From Cynocephalus volans (taxonomy: Eukaryota > Chordata > Mammalia > Dermoptera > Cynocephalidae): a DNA stretch of 64,000 bases. Positions 40,001-51,187 of the stretch are shown one piece after another. The notes below the pieces were generated by a model that saw only the letters and a program-made list of their open reading frames with translations, was not told the origin of the DNA and made no database searches. The position numbers and the translations under genes were made by a program. The stretch's first letter is position 1. Each line of letters begins with the position of its first letter. The stretch is taken from positions 26,813,382-26,877,381 of the forward strand of contig NC_084474.1 of the NCBI RefSeq assembly GCF_027409185.1, in the 5' to 3' direction.

Positions 40001-40873
40001 ATTTCAGTAAATAGGACTGGGCACAGACTTCATGAATACGACCCCAAAAGCACGGGCAACCAAAGGAAAAATAAACAAATGGGATTATATCAAACTAAAA
40101 AGCTTCTGCACAGCAAAAGAAACAATTAAAAGAGTTAAAAGACAACCAACAGAGTGGGAGAAAATATTTGCAAAATATACATCTGACAAAGGATTAATAT
40201 CCAGAATATATAAGGAACTCAAACAACTTTACAAGAAGAAAACAAGCAACCCAATTAAAAAATGGGCAAAAGAGCTAAGTAGGCATTTCTCTAAGGAAGA
40301 TATACAAATGGCCAACAGACATATGAAAAAATGCTCAACATCACTCAGCATCCGGGAAATGCAAATCAAAACCACACTGAGATACCATCTAACCCCAGTT
40401 AGGATGACTAAAATCCAAAAGACCCTGAACGATAAATGCTGGCGAGGTTGCGGAGAAAAAGGAACTCTCATACATTGTTGGTGGGACTGCAAAATGGTGC
40501 AGGCTCTATGGAAAATGGTATGGAGGTTCCTCAAACAATTGCAGATCTACCATACCACCCAGCTATCCCACTGTTGGGAATATACCCAGAGGAATGGAAA
40601 TCATCAAGTCGAAGGTGTACCTGTTCCCCAATGTTCATCGCAGCACTCTTTACAATAGCCAAGAGTTGGAACCAGCCCAAATGCCCATCATCAGATGAGT
40701 GGATACGGAAAATGTGGTACATCTACACAATGGAATACTACTCAGCTATAAAAACGAATGAAATACTGCCACTTGCAACAACATGGATGGACCTTGAGAG
40801 AATTATATTAAGTGAAACAAGTCAGGCACAGAAAGAGAAATACCACATGTTCTCACTTATTGGTGGGAGCTAA
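37067..40873 (+). pseudogene. L1 ORF2 (endonuclease-reverse transcriptase), disrupted
   Basis: ORF2 protein nicks DNA and reverse transcribes L1 RNA. The endonuclease begins ITTLNVKGLNSP; a TGA at 37358 interrupts it, and the same frame continues with [16 protein letters not shown] and SDHNGL (catalytic Asp-His near 37751). The reverse transcriptase shows [16 protein letters not shown] and the active-site FADD at 39149-39160. A frameshift lies near 39190-39215, a TGA at 39829, and further stops follow before 40032. The Cys-rich C-terminal part is split over two frames and ends at 40873. Span of about 3.8 kb equals a normal ORF2. Confidence 0.93.
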
Positions 40874-40904
40874 AAATTAATATAGAAATTCACACACACG
40901 CACG

Positions 40905-40938
<34 letters not shown>

Positions 40939-41167
40939 AAACCGGGGGGGTGGGGGGGAGAAGACATAACAACCACAATTACTTGAAGTTGATACAACAA
41001 GCAAACAGAAAAGACATTGTGGGGGGGGGAGGGAGAAGGGAGGGAGGTTTTGGTGATGGGGAGCAATAATGAGCCACAATGTATATCGACAAAATAAAAA
41101 TTAAAAAATAAATAAATAAAAAATAAAGTACTGAATAAGCTTAAAAAAATAAAATAAATAAATAAAT
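40874..41167 (+). other. L1 3' UTR with CA/CG microsatellite, G-rich tracts and compound A-tail
   Basis: A CA/CG alternating tract (40891-40939) is followed by G-runs at 40944-40958 and 41021-41049, the polypurine feature usual in L1 3' UTRs. The tail has two A-rich blocks separated by a non-A segment (TACTGAATAAGCTT, about 41130-41143). Confidence 0.8.
40891..40939. repeat. CA/CG microsatellite in the L1 3' UTR
   Basis: CACACACGCACGCG passes into CGCG and back to CACA. Confidence 0.95.
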
Positions 41168-41182
41168 AAAAGCTGCATACCA

Positions 41183-43317
41183 AGCATAAATTTTGATAAC
41201 CATAACTAAAGGAATTCATAATAAAGCAAAGGATTTTATTATAATGTAAGAAATTTACCTTTCCACCTGAAAAATGTATGCTAAGTTTTTAATTTTTTGT
41301 ATCAGGTTTTTTTTTTTAAAGCAAGACAAATCTTTAGGTTCAAAAACAAGCCACCATAACATGAAGTCAACTGATTAAGGAGAATGTGCAATAATCAACA
41401 CGTACTTTTTAGCCTAATAACTCAGATAGTGTGACAATTTAAGTATCTAAAAGGCTATCAACACCCAAGAGGAAAAGGAATACTTTTTTAACATAAATAA
41501 AATTGTCAGTGAAACAAGTGTGAACGTTTTGTTTGGCACATAAATTTTAAAAATAATAAAAGACAAGCAATCTATCAGAACATAGTCAAATTTGCCAAAA
41601 GAAAATTTAAAAAGACTTAAAATCATTTGAGTCATTTAAAACCAGCTTGGTCAGAACATTTAAACACCCTTCTTCCCCAGGGATACTTACAACACAATGA
41701 TTATAATTACCATATTGTCATTATTATGCCAAGTTAATTATTATTATTATGCTATCTTCCACGTGCTGAGATACAGCTACTGACCTGAGGGGGGGGGGGG
41801 GGCGCGCGCGCGCGCGTGTGTACGTGTGTGTGCTTGTGTGTGCGTGTGTGTGCTTGTGTGTGCGTGTGTGCGTGTGTGCGCGCGCGCGCGCGCGCGTTGC
41901 AGAGAGGGAGGGAGGGAGTGCAGTTTCAGTTTCGTGTTTTGGTTTTGTTCTTTGCAGTGGGATGGGTGAGTGTTGCTTCTATTCCCTGCCTCCTGGAGAT
42001 CAGTAGCATCACTTGCAAGTTGAGGACAAGATGGGAGCGGTGCAATACGGAACACAACAAAGGTGACTGACTCACGCAGAACTCACGCTAACTATCACAA
42101 GTCTCACTAACACTAGGCTATGTCTAATCCAGTGAATTCACCAGTTACAGACACAAAAATAACCCCTACCAACAATTAGAGCTGCATACAGCAAAGCACC
42201 TGTGTGTGCCTTCAATGTCTGAATTCCACACCAGGACAAGGGGGTTCCGGTGCCCTGGGCCCGGGGGCTGGGGGTTCTGAGTGCATGAGCAGGCAGGCAC
42301 CGCATATAGTGACACTGGCCAAGCTGCAGGGTAGAGGCAACAAAGATCAAAGCTCAGCATCCTGGAAAAGTCACAATTAAGATCCAAGGAAACAGTCCAC
42401 TAGAACCCACAGGGACTGGGCACGGAGATGGCAGCGAGGTGCCAGGCAATAAGTTTAAGCGGGAGGCACCAGGGCAAAACCAGGTGGTAGAGAACTCAGG
42501 GTAGGAAGTGGAGCCTGCAGAGATTTTCTGAGATGCTTGCAAGGTGTTAGTGTATTATGCTGAAGCCTTTAACATGGACAGGAAAGGAGCTGGTGAGAAC
42601 TGTGCCAGTTCCCACAATGAAGACAGAAGAAAGTCAAATCATAAACACTGGTAACTCAACGATTATGTGATCTCATGATATGAATCACATGGATCATTGA
42701 TAGTGATCCAAACTTTATTTCAGACATCATTTTCAACTTTTTAAGTAAAACCTTTTATAAGAGTAATTAAATAGAAAAATCAATTAATTAGGCCTTGCTT
42801 TCCTTTCTTTGCCCATGGAAACTCTGAATGGAACGCTAATAGGCAATAAACTCAGTAAAGTTAGACAGAAAAGGATGAACAAGAGGCTTTGGTAATAATC
42901 TATACACTATCATTTGACCCTGGAAAAATAAGAATGAGGAGAAATCTAAAAATTCCTACTCCAGCTGTAGCAATGCGGGGTCATATTTGTGGAAGACAGT
43001 AAGAAAGAACCCCTGAAAATGTCTTGTAGCCATTTATTCCACTCATTTTGTTTTTCCTTCTACACCCCCAACTCTAATACACACAGACACTCACATGCAC
43101 ACAGACAGGAACACAGAGTGTGTCCTCTATGACAGAAGTTTCACAAGAAGGCTCTTTTCTATATTTCCAGGGCACTGGTTCTCTGATCCTTTATATAATC
43201 CAACCCACCTTCCCATCAAACACATAAGCCAACATATCGGGAGGTGTACTATACCCACAAAAGTCACAGGCTCACTCCAGGAACCCTCATACACAGCCAG
43301 ACCTTGCTGGTTGGAGG
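41183..43317. other. Intron DNA around the Z-DNA-prone tract
   Basis: Apart from 41789-41896 nothing could be assigned. 42180-42560 is GC-richer with short unrecognised frames. Confidence 0.5.
41789..41896. repeat. G-run, CG/TG alternating tract (Z-DNA-prone)
   Basis: G(14) at 41789-41802, then (CG)n, (TG)n with two CTT breaks, then (CG)n again to 41896. About 94 bases of nearly pure purine-pyrimidine alternation. Confidence 0.95.
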
Positions 43318-43331
43318 CCTAATCAGAGATT

Positions 43332-43408
43332 GGAGCGGGAGAGGGATCGAATCCCGGACCTTGGAGTTATCACCACCATGCTCTAATCAACTGAGCTAAC
43401 CAGCCAGC
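43332..43408 (-). mobile_element. 77-nt tRNA-Ile-like insertion without A-tail
   Basis: The minus strand reads GGGCTGGCTGGTTAGCTCAG (D-arm and A box), a GTGATAA anticodon-type loop, GATTCGATCCC (B box), and stops at CCCGCTCC. The perfect 14-bp duplication CCTAATCAGAGATT lies at 43318-43331 and 43409-43422. No A-tail separates element from duplication. The acceptor-stem halves no longer pair well, so it is not a working tRNA gene. Confidence 0.85.
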
Positions 43409-43924
43409 CCTAATCAGAGATTTTAAGTCTAGAATAAGATAGAAAAAGCATAAAGAGGGCCCATTCATTAATGTGTTTAGGGCTACCTCGCTATGCTCCT
43501 TAGCAATTAAACTTAATTACAGCCAACAGCTCCCATCATAATTATCAGAAGCCCATGGCAAGAATATCTTGTCAGGAAGCTATTTATAACCAAAAGCTTT
43601 GTCTTCTTTCTCCCCATGATCACTCTTTACTGTCTAGGGGAATATCAACAGACACCCAGACACAGGAAAGCACCAATTCCATGCATCGCTGTGGTGGCAG
43701 AGAGGGGCAGATGCCTGCAGAAGAGGAACTGCCCAGCCAAGAACACCTTGATGTCATGAAACCCACATGCCTTGTAGCTCCTGGCTCAGGGTTAGCCAAA
43801 CACACAGCGACCTGTTCAGAAAAGCCACAAGAGCTGTACCCAGCCAGCTACAACAAAAGCTTATACCACTCTCTTCCTAAACAGGATTAATTTCTTAAAA
43901 GTAATGACAGCCCACATTTTTTAC

Positions 43925-44122
43925 TGTATAACCACATGCTAGCCCAGGTCCTGTTTTAAGTGCATCACATGCATTAATTCATAATGAGCCACTATGATCC
44001 CCATATTAACAAAGGCCCAGAGAGGCCACCGAACCTGCCCCAGCTTACGCCACTGGTCAGGAAGGAGCTGGGACTGGAACCCAGGAAGACGGGCTCCAGC
44101 AGCCACACTCTTCACTACAAGA
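43925..44122 (-). mobile_element. MIR
   Basis: GCATCACATGCATTAATTCA, GGCCCAGAGAGGCCACCGA, GGGACTGGAACCCAGG. Confidence 0.8.
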
Positions 44123-45229
44123 TTTAAGTACCTTACATAAGCTAGTTTTTGAATCCATGCCTCAGAAGATCCAGAAGAAATCAGAGAGTAGAGCTCTGGG
44201 AAGACCCTTTGACACTCTCTAATTCAATTCCATCAATTTACAAATGCAAAATGTCAAATGACTTGCCAGAGGGCATGCTGATCAAAGATCATCTTAAATC
44301 ATCCAGAATAAATGATGCTAAAAAAGTCACCAAAGTAGGTTGTAAGCCCCATGGGGATCAGGAGCTACTTCCTAGGATTAGTTTTAGAAATACAGTATAC
44401 AGTATAGCAACCCTCCTCTCCCATTGCCCCAACACGTAACCAAACTTTCACAAAATGACAGGTGAGATTAGAAGCCACCTGAGAAGATATGGAATCAAAC
44501 ATTTTACATAAAAGAAAACTGAAGTCCTGAAAGGTTATGTGATTTGGTCAAAGTCACATCAGTAAGTACAGTTGAGTTTGCGTCGAATTACAAATTAGCC
44601 ATCTACATATAGTTTACCATTTCTACAAAATTGGAGACCTGAAATATTTAAGCTCTAAATTAATACTTTTCAGAGTGGTATGATCCTCATATAAGTGGAT
44701 AAATAAGTGCAACACCAGAATGCATGTGAGGGTTCTGCAGACCTCTTCCTGACTACAGCAGCTCCAGAACCTAAAAGGAAATAAAGTGTGTATAGAGGAG
44801 AATACTGCACACCGAAAAAACTGAACTCAGCAATTCGGAATAGCACTACCAACCACTCTTCCTGGCTTGCATTTAGCTACCACTACCCCCAACCAACCCT
44901 AATTAAAGACATTAAGCTAAATTCTTTTGAGAGTTTAACAACAACAAAATAACTGGAGACATCTTAAAAAGCAGCAAAACCAAATTTCATAATCATTATT
45001 CTAAGATTTATACATAATTTTAAGTCTTTGTCATAGGTAATTTTTCAGACTTCTCTCAGGAAGATTTTTTCATCTTGTTGAAAGTTGCTGATGTTCTGCA
45101 CCTAAAGGAAAGCCATTAAAACACAGTTCAAATCAGGACACATTCCCCTTCCAGCCTAAATTAAACACCAGGCAGGGACATAAGCATATTTCTAGACAGA
45201 ATACTGGCAAATATCTTTCACCTAATAAT
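44123..45229. other. Intron DNA, nothing recognised
   Basis: AT-rich. No repeat family or coding evidence. Confidence 0.5.
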
Positions 45230-45790
45230 ATTAAGAAACTTTTCAAATGAGGATTGTTGGTTCTTCATTACACACTGATCAGAAACTGACAAAATTGTAG
45301 CAAGATAGGAAGACTGTAGGGAGACTACAGTCAACAACAAATTACTATGTAACTTCAAGTAGCTAGTACAGAGAATTTTGAATGTTCCCAAAACAAAGAT
45401 GTGACAAATGTTTGAGGTGATAGATATGCTAATCACCCTGATCATTGCACACAGTATAAGTGTACCCAAATATCACATTGTACTCGATAAATATATACAA
45501 TCATCATGGGCCAATTAAGAAAAAAATTAATTAAAAAGAAAAAAATTCATAGACAGAAGTAGATTAGAGGTTATCAGAAACTGGAGAGGGAATATGCGAA
45601 GTTATTACTTAACTGGGTATAGAGCTTATGTTTAGGATGTCAAAAAAGTTTTTGAAATAAATAGAGGTGGTGGTCATACAGCACTGGGAATGTAATTCAT
45701 TCCATAAATTGTATGCTTACAAATGGTTGAAATGGCAAACCTTATCTTATATATATTTTAGAAGCATCTTAAAACTACTATGACCTTCAT
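45230..45790 (+). mobile_element. Two adjoining L1 3' end fragments
   Basis: First: GTGATAGATATGCTAATCAC and TATCACATTGTACTCGATAA. Second: AGAGGTTATCAGAAACTGG and ATTGTATGCTTACAAATGG. Both resemble old L1 3' UTRs. Confidence 0.7.
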
Positions 45791-45856
45791 AAGAATGAAG
45801 GCCGAAAAATTAGAAAAATGCCTGACAAAACAAAACCCATAACTGTATTATCATTG

Positions 45857-45878
45857 TTGTTGTTGTTGTTGTTGTTGT
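45857..45878. repeat. (TTG)n microsatellite
   Basis: About seven TTG units at TTGTTGTTGTTG. Confidence 0.9.
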
Positions 45879-46059
45879 ATTATAGCTAAAAATTCCCAAA
45901 TACTACACAGTCAGGAATTATACAATTCAATTTCAGACACTTGCAAATTATGTAATTTCACCCTGCCGAGAATATTAATTACATGAATATGTTCTATACT
46001 TATAAGTGAGAGTAACTTGCACCTGTCTTTCTAGGTTATATCAGCTAACAGGGATCAGT

Positions 46060-46203
46060 GTTTTTGCAGGGTGACAGTTTCACATGCAATCACAACACCC
46101 AGGAAGAGTTTTTGCAGGGTGACAGTTTCACATGCATTCACAACACCCAGGAAGAGTTTTTGCAAGGTGACAGTTTCATGTGCAATCACAACTCCCAGGA
46201 GGG
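46060..46203 (+). repeat. Minisatellite, three copies of a 48-bp unit
   Basis: The phrase GTTTTTGCAGGGTGACAGTT recurs at 46060, 46108 and (one base changed) 46156, each unit ending in CACCCAGGAAGA or a variant. Copies 1 and 2 differ at about one base, copy 3 at a few. Confidence 0.95.
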
Positions 46204-46729
46204 GAAGTAGACTCTGAATTTACCATCAAGTAATACACAGCTACTGGGAAAAGGAGCAAAAGGAATACTGATTCCCCAGGGACAGCTGTCACACAGCAAC
46301 ATCACTCAAGCCTCCAGAGGGTAGAGAAAGTGCTCAAGGGGCCGGCTTCTGATGGTTCAAGGTTAAAAACAAAAGAGGCTGTGACTCCTCTCCAGACCTC
46401 AGTCCTAAGTTCCAGAAAAAGACCATGTCAAGTCAGACTGACCAAGGCTCAGAACCAATGAACCCGAATACTTAAGAGATGACTGGAATCTAAGAAACCA
46501 CTAGCCTTCCCCCTCGTCTCCTCAGTAGATAATGAAATATAGAACTGTTAGCAGTGAATTGGGAGTCTGGTGACAGACAAAGGGAAGATCAATATTGGAA
46601 ATGGTTTCGGAGAGTGAGGATCAGAAGTTTTTCCATTGCAAAGAGTGATCAGACAGAAAAAGGGGCATGCTGGCCTTCTTGGCTGAGACACTTTCCAGCA
46701 GTAGTGTTCAAGCCAAGACGTGTCCTAGA

Positions 46730-47010
46730 AGACATTAGGCTAAATCAAATAAGCCAGTCACAAAGAGACAAATACTGTAAATACTGTATGATTCCACTTA
46801 TATGAGATATCTAAAGTAGTCAAATTCATAGAAACAGAAAAGTAGAATGGTGGTTGCCAAGGGCTGAGTGGCCGGAGGAGAGAGAATGGAGAGTTGTTGT
46901 GTAATGGGTAAAGAGTTTTGGTTTTACAAGATGAAAAAGTTCTGGAGATCTGTTGCACAATGATGTGAATATACTCATTATTGAAATGTACACTTAAAAA
47001 TGGTTAAGAT
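46730..47010 (+). mobile_element. L1 3' end fragment
   Basis: AAATAAGCCAGTCACAAAGA, TGGTGGTTGCCAAGGGCTG, and GAAATGTACACTTAAAAATG at the end. A tRNA-Ile SINE is inserted immediately after it. Confidence 0.8.
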
Positions 47011-47080
47011 GGGGGCTGGCCCATTAGCTCAGTTGGTTAGATCCCTCTACTGGCTAACTGCCAAAAAAAAAAAAAAAAAA
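47011..47080 (+). mobile_element. Internally deleted tRNA-Ile SINE
   Basis: The head GGGGGCTGGCCCATTAGCTC and D-arm are intact, then the sequence skips to ATCCCTCTACTGGCTAACTGCC and an A(18) tail, missing the anticodon arm and most of the T arm. It is attached to the end of an old L1 fragment. Confidence 0.8.
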
Positions 47081-47774
47081 GGTTAATACAGTTAAAAAAA
47101 ATTTAAAGGATTTGCCCAGGTTATACAGCAAAACTGCTCTGAGTCTGAACTGATGTATAGGCTATAAACCTATCTGTATTTTAAAAATTATTACCACATA
47201 AGTGGAAATTCTCAGTCCAAGCCCTCAGATGGTGGTCAATTCTCCCTAGCCTATGCAACATTCTAGCACATGTTGATTAACGTGTGTTTGTACTTCAACT
47301 ATGAGGATTTTTTTCAAGTGTGTGGGAATTTCCAGTCATTCTATTTGGGCATATTTTAAAAAGAAGGAATAGGGATTTTGGAAAAGAAAAATGGAGACAA
47401 AATGAATTTTAGAGTAGGCATTTAAGGACTGAAGCTTTCAAAGAAATGAAGGTAAAGGAACATATCTGGGGATTTGGGTTGTTCTGCTTGTCTTTTTGGG
47501 AATAGAGACTGGAATATTTGGAAGTAGAGACCATGGGTCCATGCCAGTGTGCTCTGCAATTGTTGGGTGTTCTGCAGTGGCTAGTCGTTACATCCTTTGT
47601 TTTCAGTTTCCTTTTGCAGGAGGAAAACTGATGGAGATTCCACAAAAAAGGAAATGGGGATTCCACAGCTGCCTGGTTCTCCTCAAAAACCATTCACGAT
47701 TTTGCACTATTCAGGTGCTGCAGGTTCTGAACCTCTGTTCCCATACAACACTGCACAGCCTCCAGGTCATTCTA

Positions 47775-47983
47775 CAGTAGTCATTCTCAACCACGGGTGA
47801 TTTTGCTTGCCCCCCCGCCCCAGGGACATTTGGCGACGTCTGGAGTCATGTTTGACTGTCACAACTTGCAGGGGGTCTACTGTCATTTAGTGGTGTTTAG
47901 GCCAGTGATGCTGTAGTGCCCGGGAGAGAGCCCCACCCCCCATCGAAGAATTATCCAGCAAAGAATTGTCAATAATGATGCTG
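47775..47983 (+). mobile_element. Nonautonomous hAT-like MER element
   Basis: Starts CAGTAGTCATTCTCAACCAC, then CAGGGACATTTGGCGACGTC, GTTTAGGCCAGTGATGCTG and GAAGAATTATCCAGC, matching a common MER DNA element with CAGTGGTTCTCAACC ends. Name not certain. Confidence 0.65.
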
Positions 47984-48451
47984 TAAACTTTTTCCATCTT
48001 AAGCTTTCAAGTTACTCTATGTCTTGAAACTAGAAGTAAAACCCCCAAATTATAGAATCAGAGAAGTCTGAACATGTGGATGAAGGAGACTCAGGAAAAA
48101 AATCTTTGTAAATAGGAAGGTCTTCTAGCAAGCAAGGGGTAGGAAGTAGAAATTAACTGTGCATTACCCGTTGCTACATCAATGCTCAGTAGATACTGTA
48201 GTATCTACGATACACTGCTGAATGTTTAAACATTTTTAAGTGTGGAATTCTAAGAAGTAACCACAGCTTATAAAACACCCAGTACTGACATCTTGCTTTT
48301 GCAAATGCAGTAAAAGATGGTGGTGTTCTCCTCAACAAAGCAGAACTTCAATCTGCAGCTGGTTTTACCAACAGCGGCTCCAACCCCCAGCCCAAAGGGA
48401 GAGACATCCCACCTGTAGAAAGGGCCAAAGATCTCTGGTCTTTTAATCCTT

Positions 48452-48701
48452 GCTGCTCAAAATGTGGTCCTTGGATCAACAGTAATGTCCTCACCAGGAA
48501 GCATATTAGAAATGCAACATCAAAGTCAAGGGTTCAGATCCCTGTACCAGCCAGGCACCAAAAAAGAAAACAAAAGAAAGAAACAAATTCAGACTCTCAG
48601 GCCCAAGCCAGGCCCAACCCAGATTTACAGAAACAGAATCTGCACTTTGACAAGATCCCCTGGTGACTCACACACATAATGAAGTTTTAGAAGGACTGCT
48701 T
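48452..48701. mobile_element. MER5A-type hAT fragment split by a SINE
   Basis: Pieces such as CTCAAAATGTGGTCCTTGG, TTAGAAATGCAA, CTCAGGCCC and AGAATCTGCA match the MER5 consensus as remembered. The middle is interrupted at 48521-48584 by a SINE. Confidence 0.75.
48521..48584 (+). mobile_element. 5'-truncated tRNA-Ile SINE inside MER5A
   Basis: Begins in the anticodon-arm/T-arm region (CAAAGTCAAGGGTTCAGATC) and ends CCAGCCAGGCACC plus an A-rich tail. The 5' truncation is typical of incomplete reverse transcription. Confidence 0.75.
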
Positions 48702-51050
48702 CAGACCACACAGATAACAAAACGCATGGCAATGTGAGGGGAGAGATTAATAAAATCGTGTTGAAAACTGTATCATAAATGCTACTGAAAAGGCTGCTCT
48801 CTGTTACTGTGGGTGGAATGAATAAATCAATGTGCACCCAGATGTGTTTTTCACAATGAAGTAGTAAACCCCTCTGCATAGCAGTTAGACCCTGAAGATT
48901 GTTTCTCAGCATCCAAGACTGACTAATTTGCCTTAGAAACCAAAAGTGACCAGCTGATATAAATTCAATCACTGCTATGGGTAGAGAAGACATACCTGTT
49001 ATGACACAGAGTAACTGTCCCAGGTGCATGTGAAACTCAGGAACGTCCTAACAAGGGCTGGTGCTGTGCGGTCTTCCCCTCGCTGTACTGCACCTTCCAG
49101 TGGATTCTGCATGTGTCCTGGAATCATTTCCTCAAATCCCTCAATCATCTTTCTCCCTCCTATTAGCTTTCAATGGAGTTTTTTTTTTTTTTTTTTTTTA
49201 TTCATGATTTGCACAGAGCCTACTTCCAAAAAGGGTTTTACAAAGAGAAACACATTGTAAACAAGACAAGTAAAATTAAAGCAGAATTAAAAACCAGTTA
49301 AAAGTCTTAGAAGAGATGGAGTATTTCTACTCTCGATGTCTCCTCTCTTGCCTTCTCCCTGCCTCCACTGTTCCTCCTCAAGAAAGGAGAAGGGGATTAA
49401 CGTGACTGATGAATTTCAAATAAACTGGGCATGTTCAGCCCAACCTCTCCTTTTTGCCTCTTGGGAGTCAGTATGCACACAGGGAGAAAAAACTCCACCC
49501 TGCTCCTTCTTAGCATGTCTTACCTGGGCATCACCCTCACCGCACTCCACATGGGGGAGACCCACAGTGGCCACATGGCTCGGGTGCACCATTGCCTGTG
49601 GCTGCCTGGGTAAGTCTATCTAATCCTGCAATGATTAGAAACTCCACTTGCACAAGAAAGATACGAGCTACAACCTTCAACCTCACTTCTATCCATTTTA
49701 TAAAGTGATATTTGGGCCCCCATGTATTCACTCTTTTCTCATATTTCTCCATTAACTCACAACTCAAGAGGGGGAATGAAGTGCTAGTTATTGGGCCCTT
49801 CAAAATCCCCACAAAAAGATCAGGAAAACTAATGCATCTAGGTACTTGGGGTAGGTTAAAACTGGTCAGGAAAAAAAGTCCTGAATCTTCTGGTGACTAT
49901 GGCAAAGTGTGGCAGATACGACATGGCCGATCAGTCCTCGCTTCTCCACCCTCATCTCACTTGCCTGCCTCTTCCATATGACTGGAAAACCTAAAACCTG
50001 ACTTCTCAAAAACCATGTTAACTGGAATAGGCCAGGCAACTCCGTCCAGCCGACAGGACATCCTCGAGAGTAAGCGGCTGCTGCCTCTTTCTCTCAGTCT
50101 GGAGGGAACAGGCGTGTGGTGCCTGCGGTGCAGCAGCCATCGTTAGGAAGAGCCCGGCAGGAAGGGAGAAGGAACCTGGCACCCCGCCCTTGACAGCCCA
50201 CCCCAGATGGCATATCACTCAAGACAAAGAAACCCCTAATTTGTCAAAGCCACTGGAAAACTTGGTTATATGGCTCCAGAGAACACTGAACTGAAAAGTC
50301 CATGTGTATCTGATATTGATTATACTACTATAAATAAAATTATATAGATATAAATCTACAGTATGTACATATACATTGCTCTACACAACTGCTGAAACAC
50401 TGATCAAGATTTTTCTATACAATTGTTCTAATGAGAGACTTCTCCAATTATAAAAAAAGGTGTTTAAGGGTTTCTATACTCAGAAAAAGAAAAATATTTC
50501 AGTAAGTGCATACACACGCACACATATATATGAGTATAAAATCATATATGTGATACACATATATACAGACATACACATATACAATCTTAACTTTACTATA
50601 AAATTTTGATGATATAGAACTCAACTAGTTTCAAGTTCACTCTACTTCTAAAAGACTGAGGAAATGTTTTAAAAAGAAAAGAAAATAATAAGCCAGGAGG
50701 AATTTAGTTTTAAAACAATAATAATTACTTCTGAGTCTGACCTGGGACCCGTCCTTGTTCTCCAAATATCCCACCACTGTCTTCGTGGGTGAAGGAAGAC
50801 CCACTGCAGTGAAGCTGGGATACCACAAGCCCCTCAAACTTCCAAAGAGCTTTTGCTATGTATGTTACACCAGGTGCAAACATACTTTACTTAAATATCT
50901 ACACATTAAAGAAAGATGGTCAATAAAGGTTGACATGCAGAAAGTTCTCGTGATAAAACGTTGGGTCCTCAGAAAATTCAATTAATCAGAGTAAACATTG
51001 CTAAGACTCTGATCAAGATTTTTCCTGTACAACGTTCCTAAGGAGTGATT
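48702..51050. other. Intron DNA, low in assigned repeats
   Basis: A T(22) run near 49179 and the CA/TA tract at 50510-50585 are the only clear items. Open frames under 140 codons are unrecognised. Confidence 0.5.
50510..50585. repeat. CA/TA-rich low-complexity tract
   Basis: Mixed ACAC and ATAT dinucleotides such as CATATATATGAG and ACACATATATAC. Confidence 0.8.
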
Positions 51051-51059
51051 TCCTATACA

Positions 51060-51062
<3 letters not shown>

Positions 51063-51091
<29 letters not shown>

Positions 51092-51187
51092 GTCTGTCGT
51101 GACCGGCACTCAGCCAGTGAGTGCACCGGCCATTCTTCGCCGCGCTCCCAGCGCCGCACTCTCCCGATTGCGCCACGGGCTCGGCCC
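51063..51187 (-). mobile_element. Dimeric tRNA-Ile-derived SINE with long A-tail
   Basis: The minus strand starts GGGCCGAGCCCGTGGCGCAA, contains a second shortened unit and ends in about 30 A residues (51063-51091 as T on the plus strand). The duplication TCCTATACAATG lies at 51051-51062 and 51188-51199. Low decay suggests recent insertion. Confidence 0.9.

Larger units (their letters stand above)
34342..41167 (+). mobile_element. Full-length LINE-1 with perfect 15-bp target site duplication, coding regions broken
   Basis: The duplication AAAAGCTGCATACCA flanks the element at 34327-34341 and 41168-41182. Order: a GC-rich 5' UTR of about 1.55 kb (start GGGTTTTTTCAAGATGGC), an ORF1 region (35899-36762), a short spacer, an ORF2 region (37067-40873), a 3' UTR with CA/CG microsatellite and G-rich polypurine tracts, and an A-rich tail. 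It is complete at the 5' end, unusual since most L1 copies are truncated. Both reading frames carry stops and frameshifts, so it cannot move by itself. An exact duplication but many lesions suggests middle age. It lies in the intron on the strand opposite to SLCO5A1. Confidence 0.95.

Noticed and set aside
46060..46203. CRISPR array
   Set aside because: Three direct repeats, but they are contiguous 48-bp tandem units with no unique spacers, in a mammalian intron.
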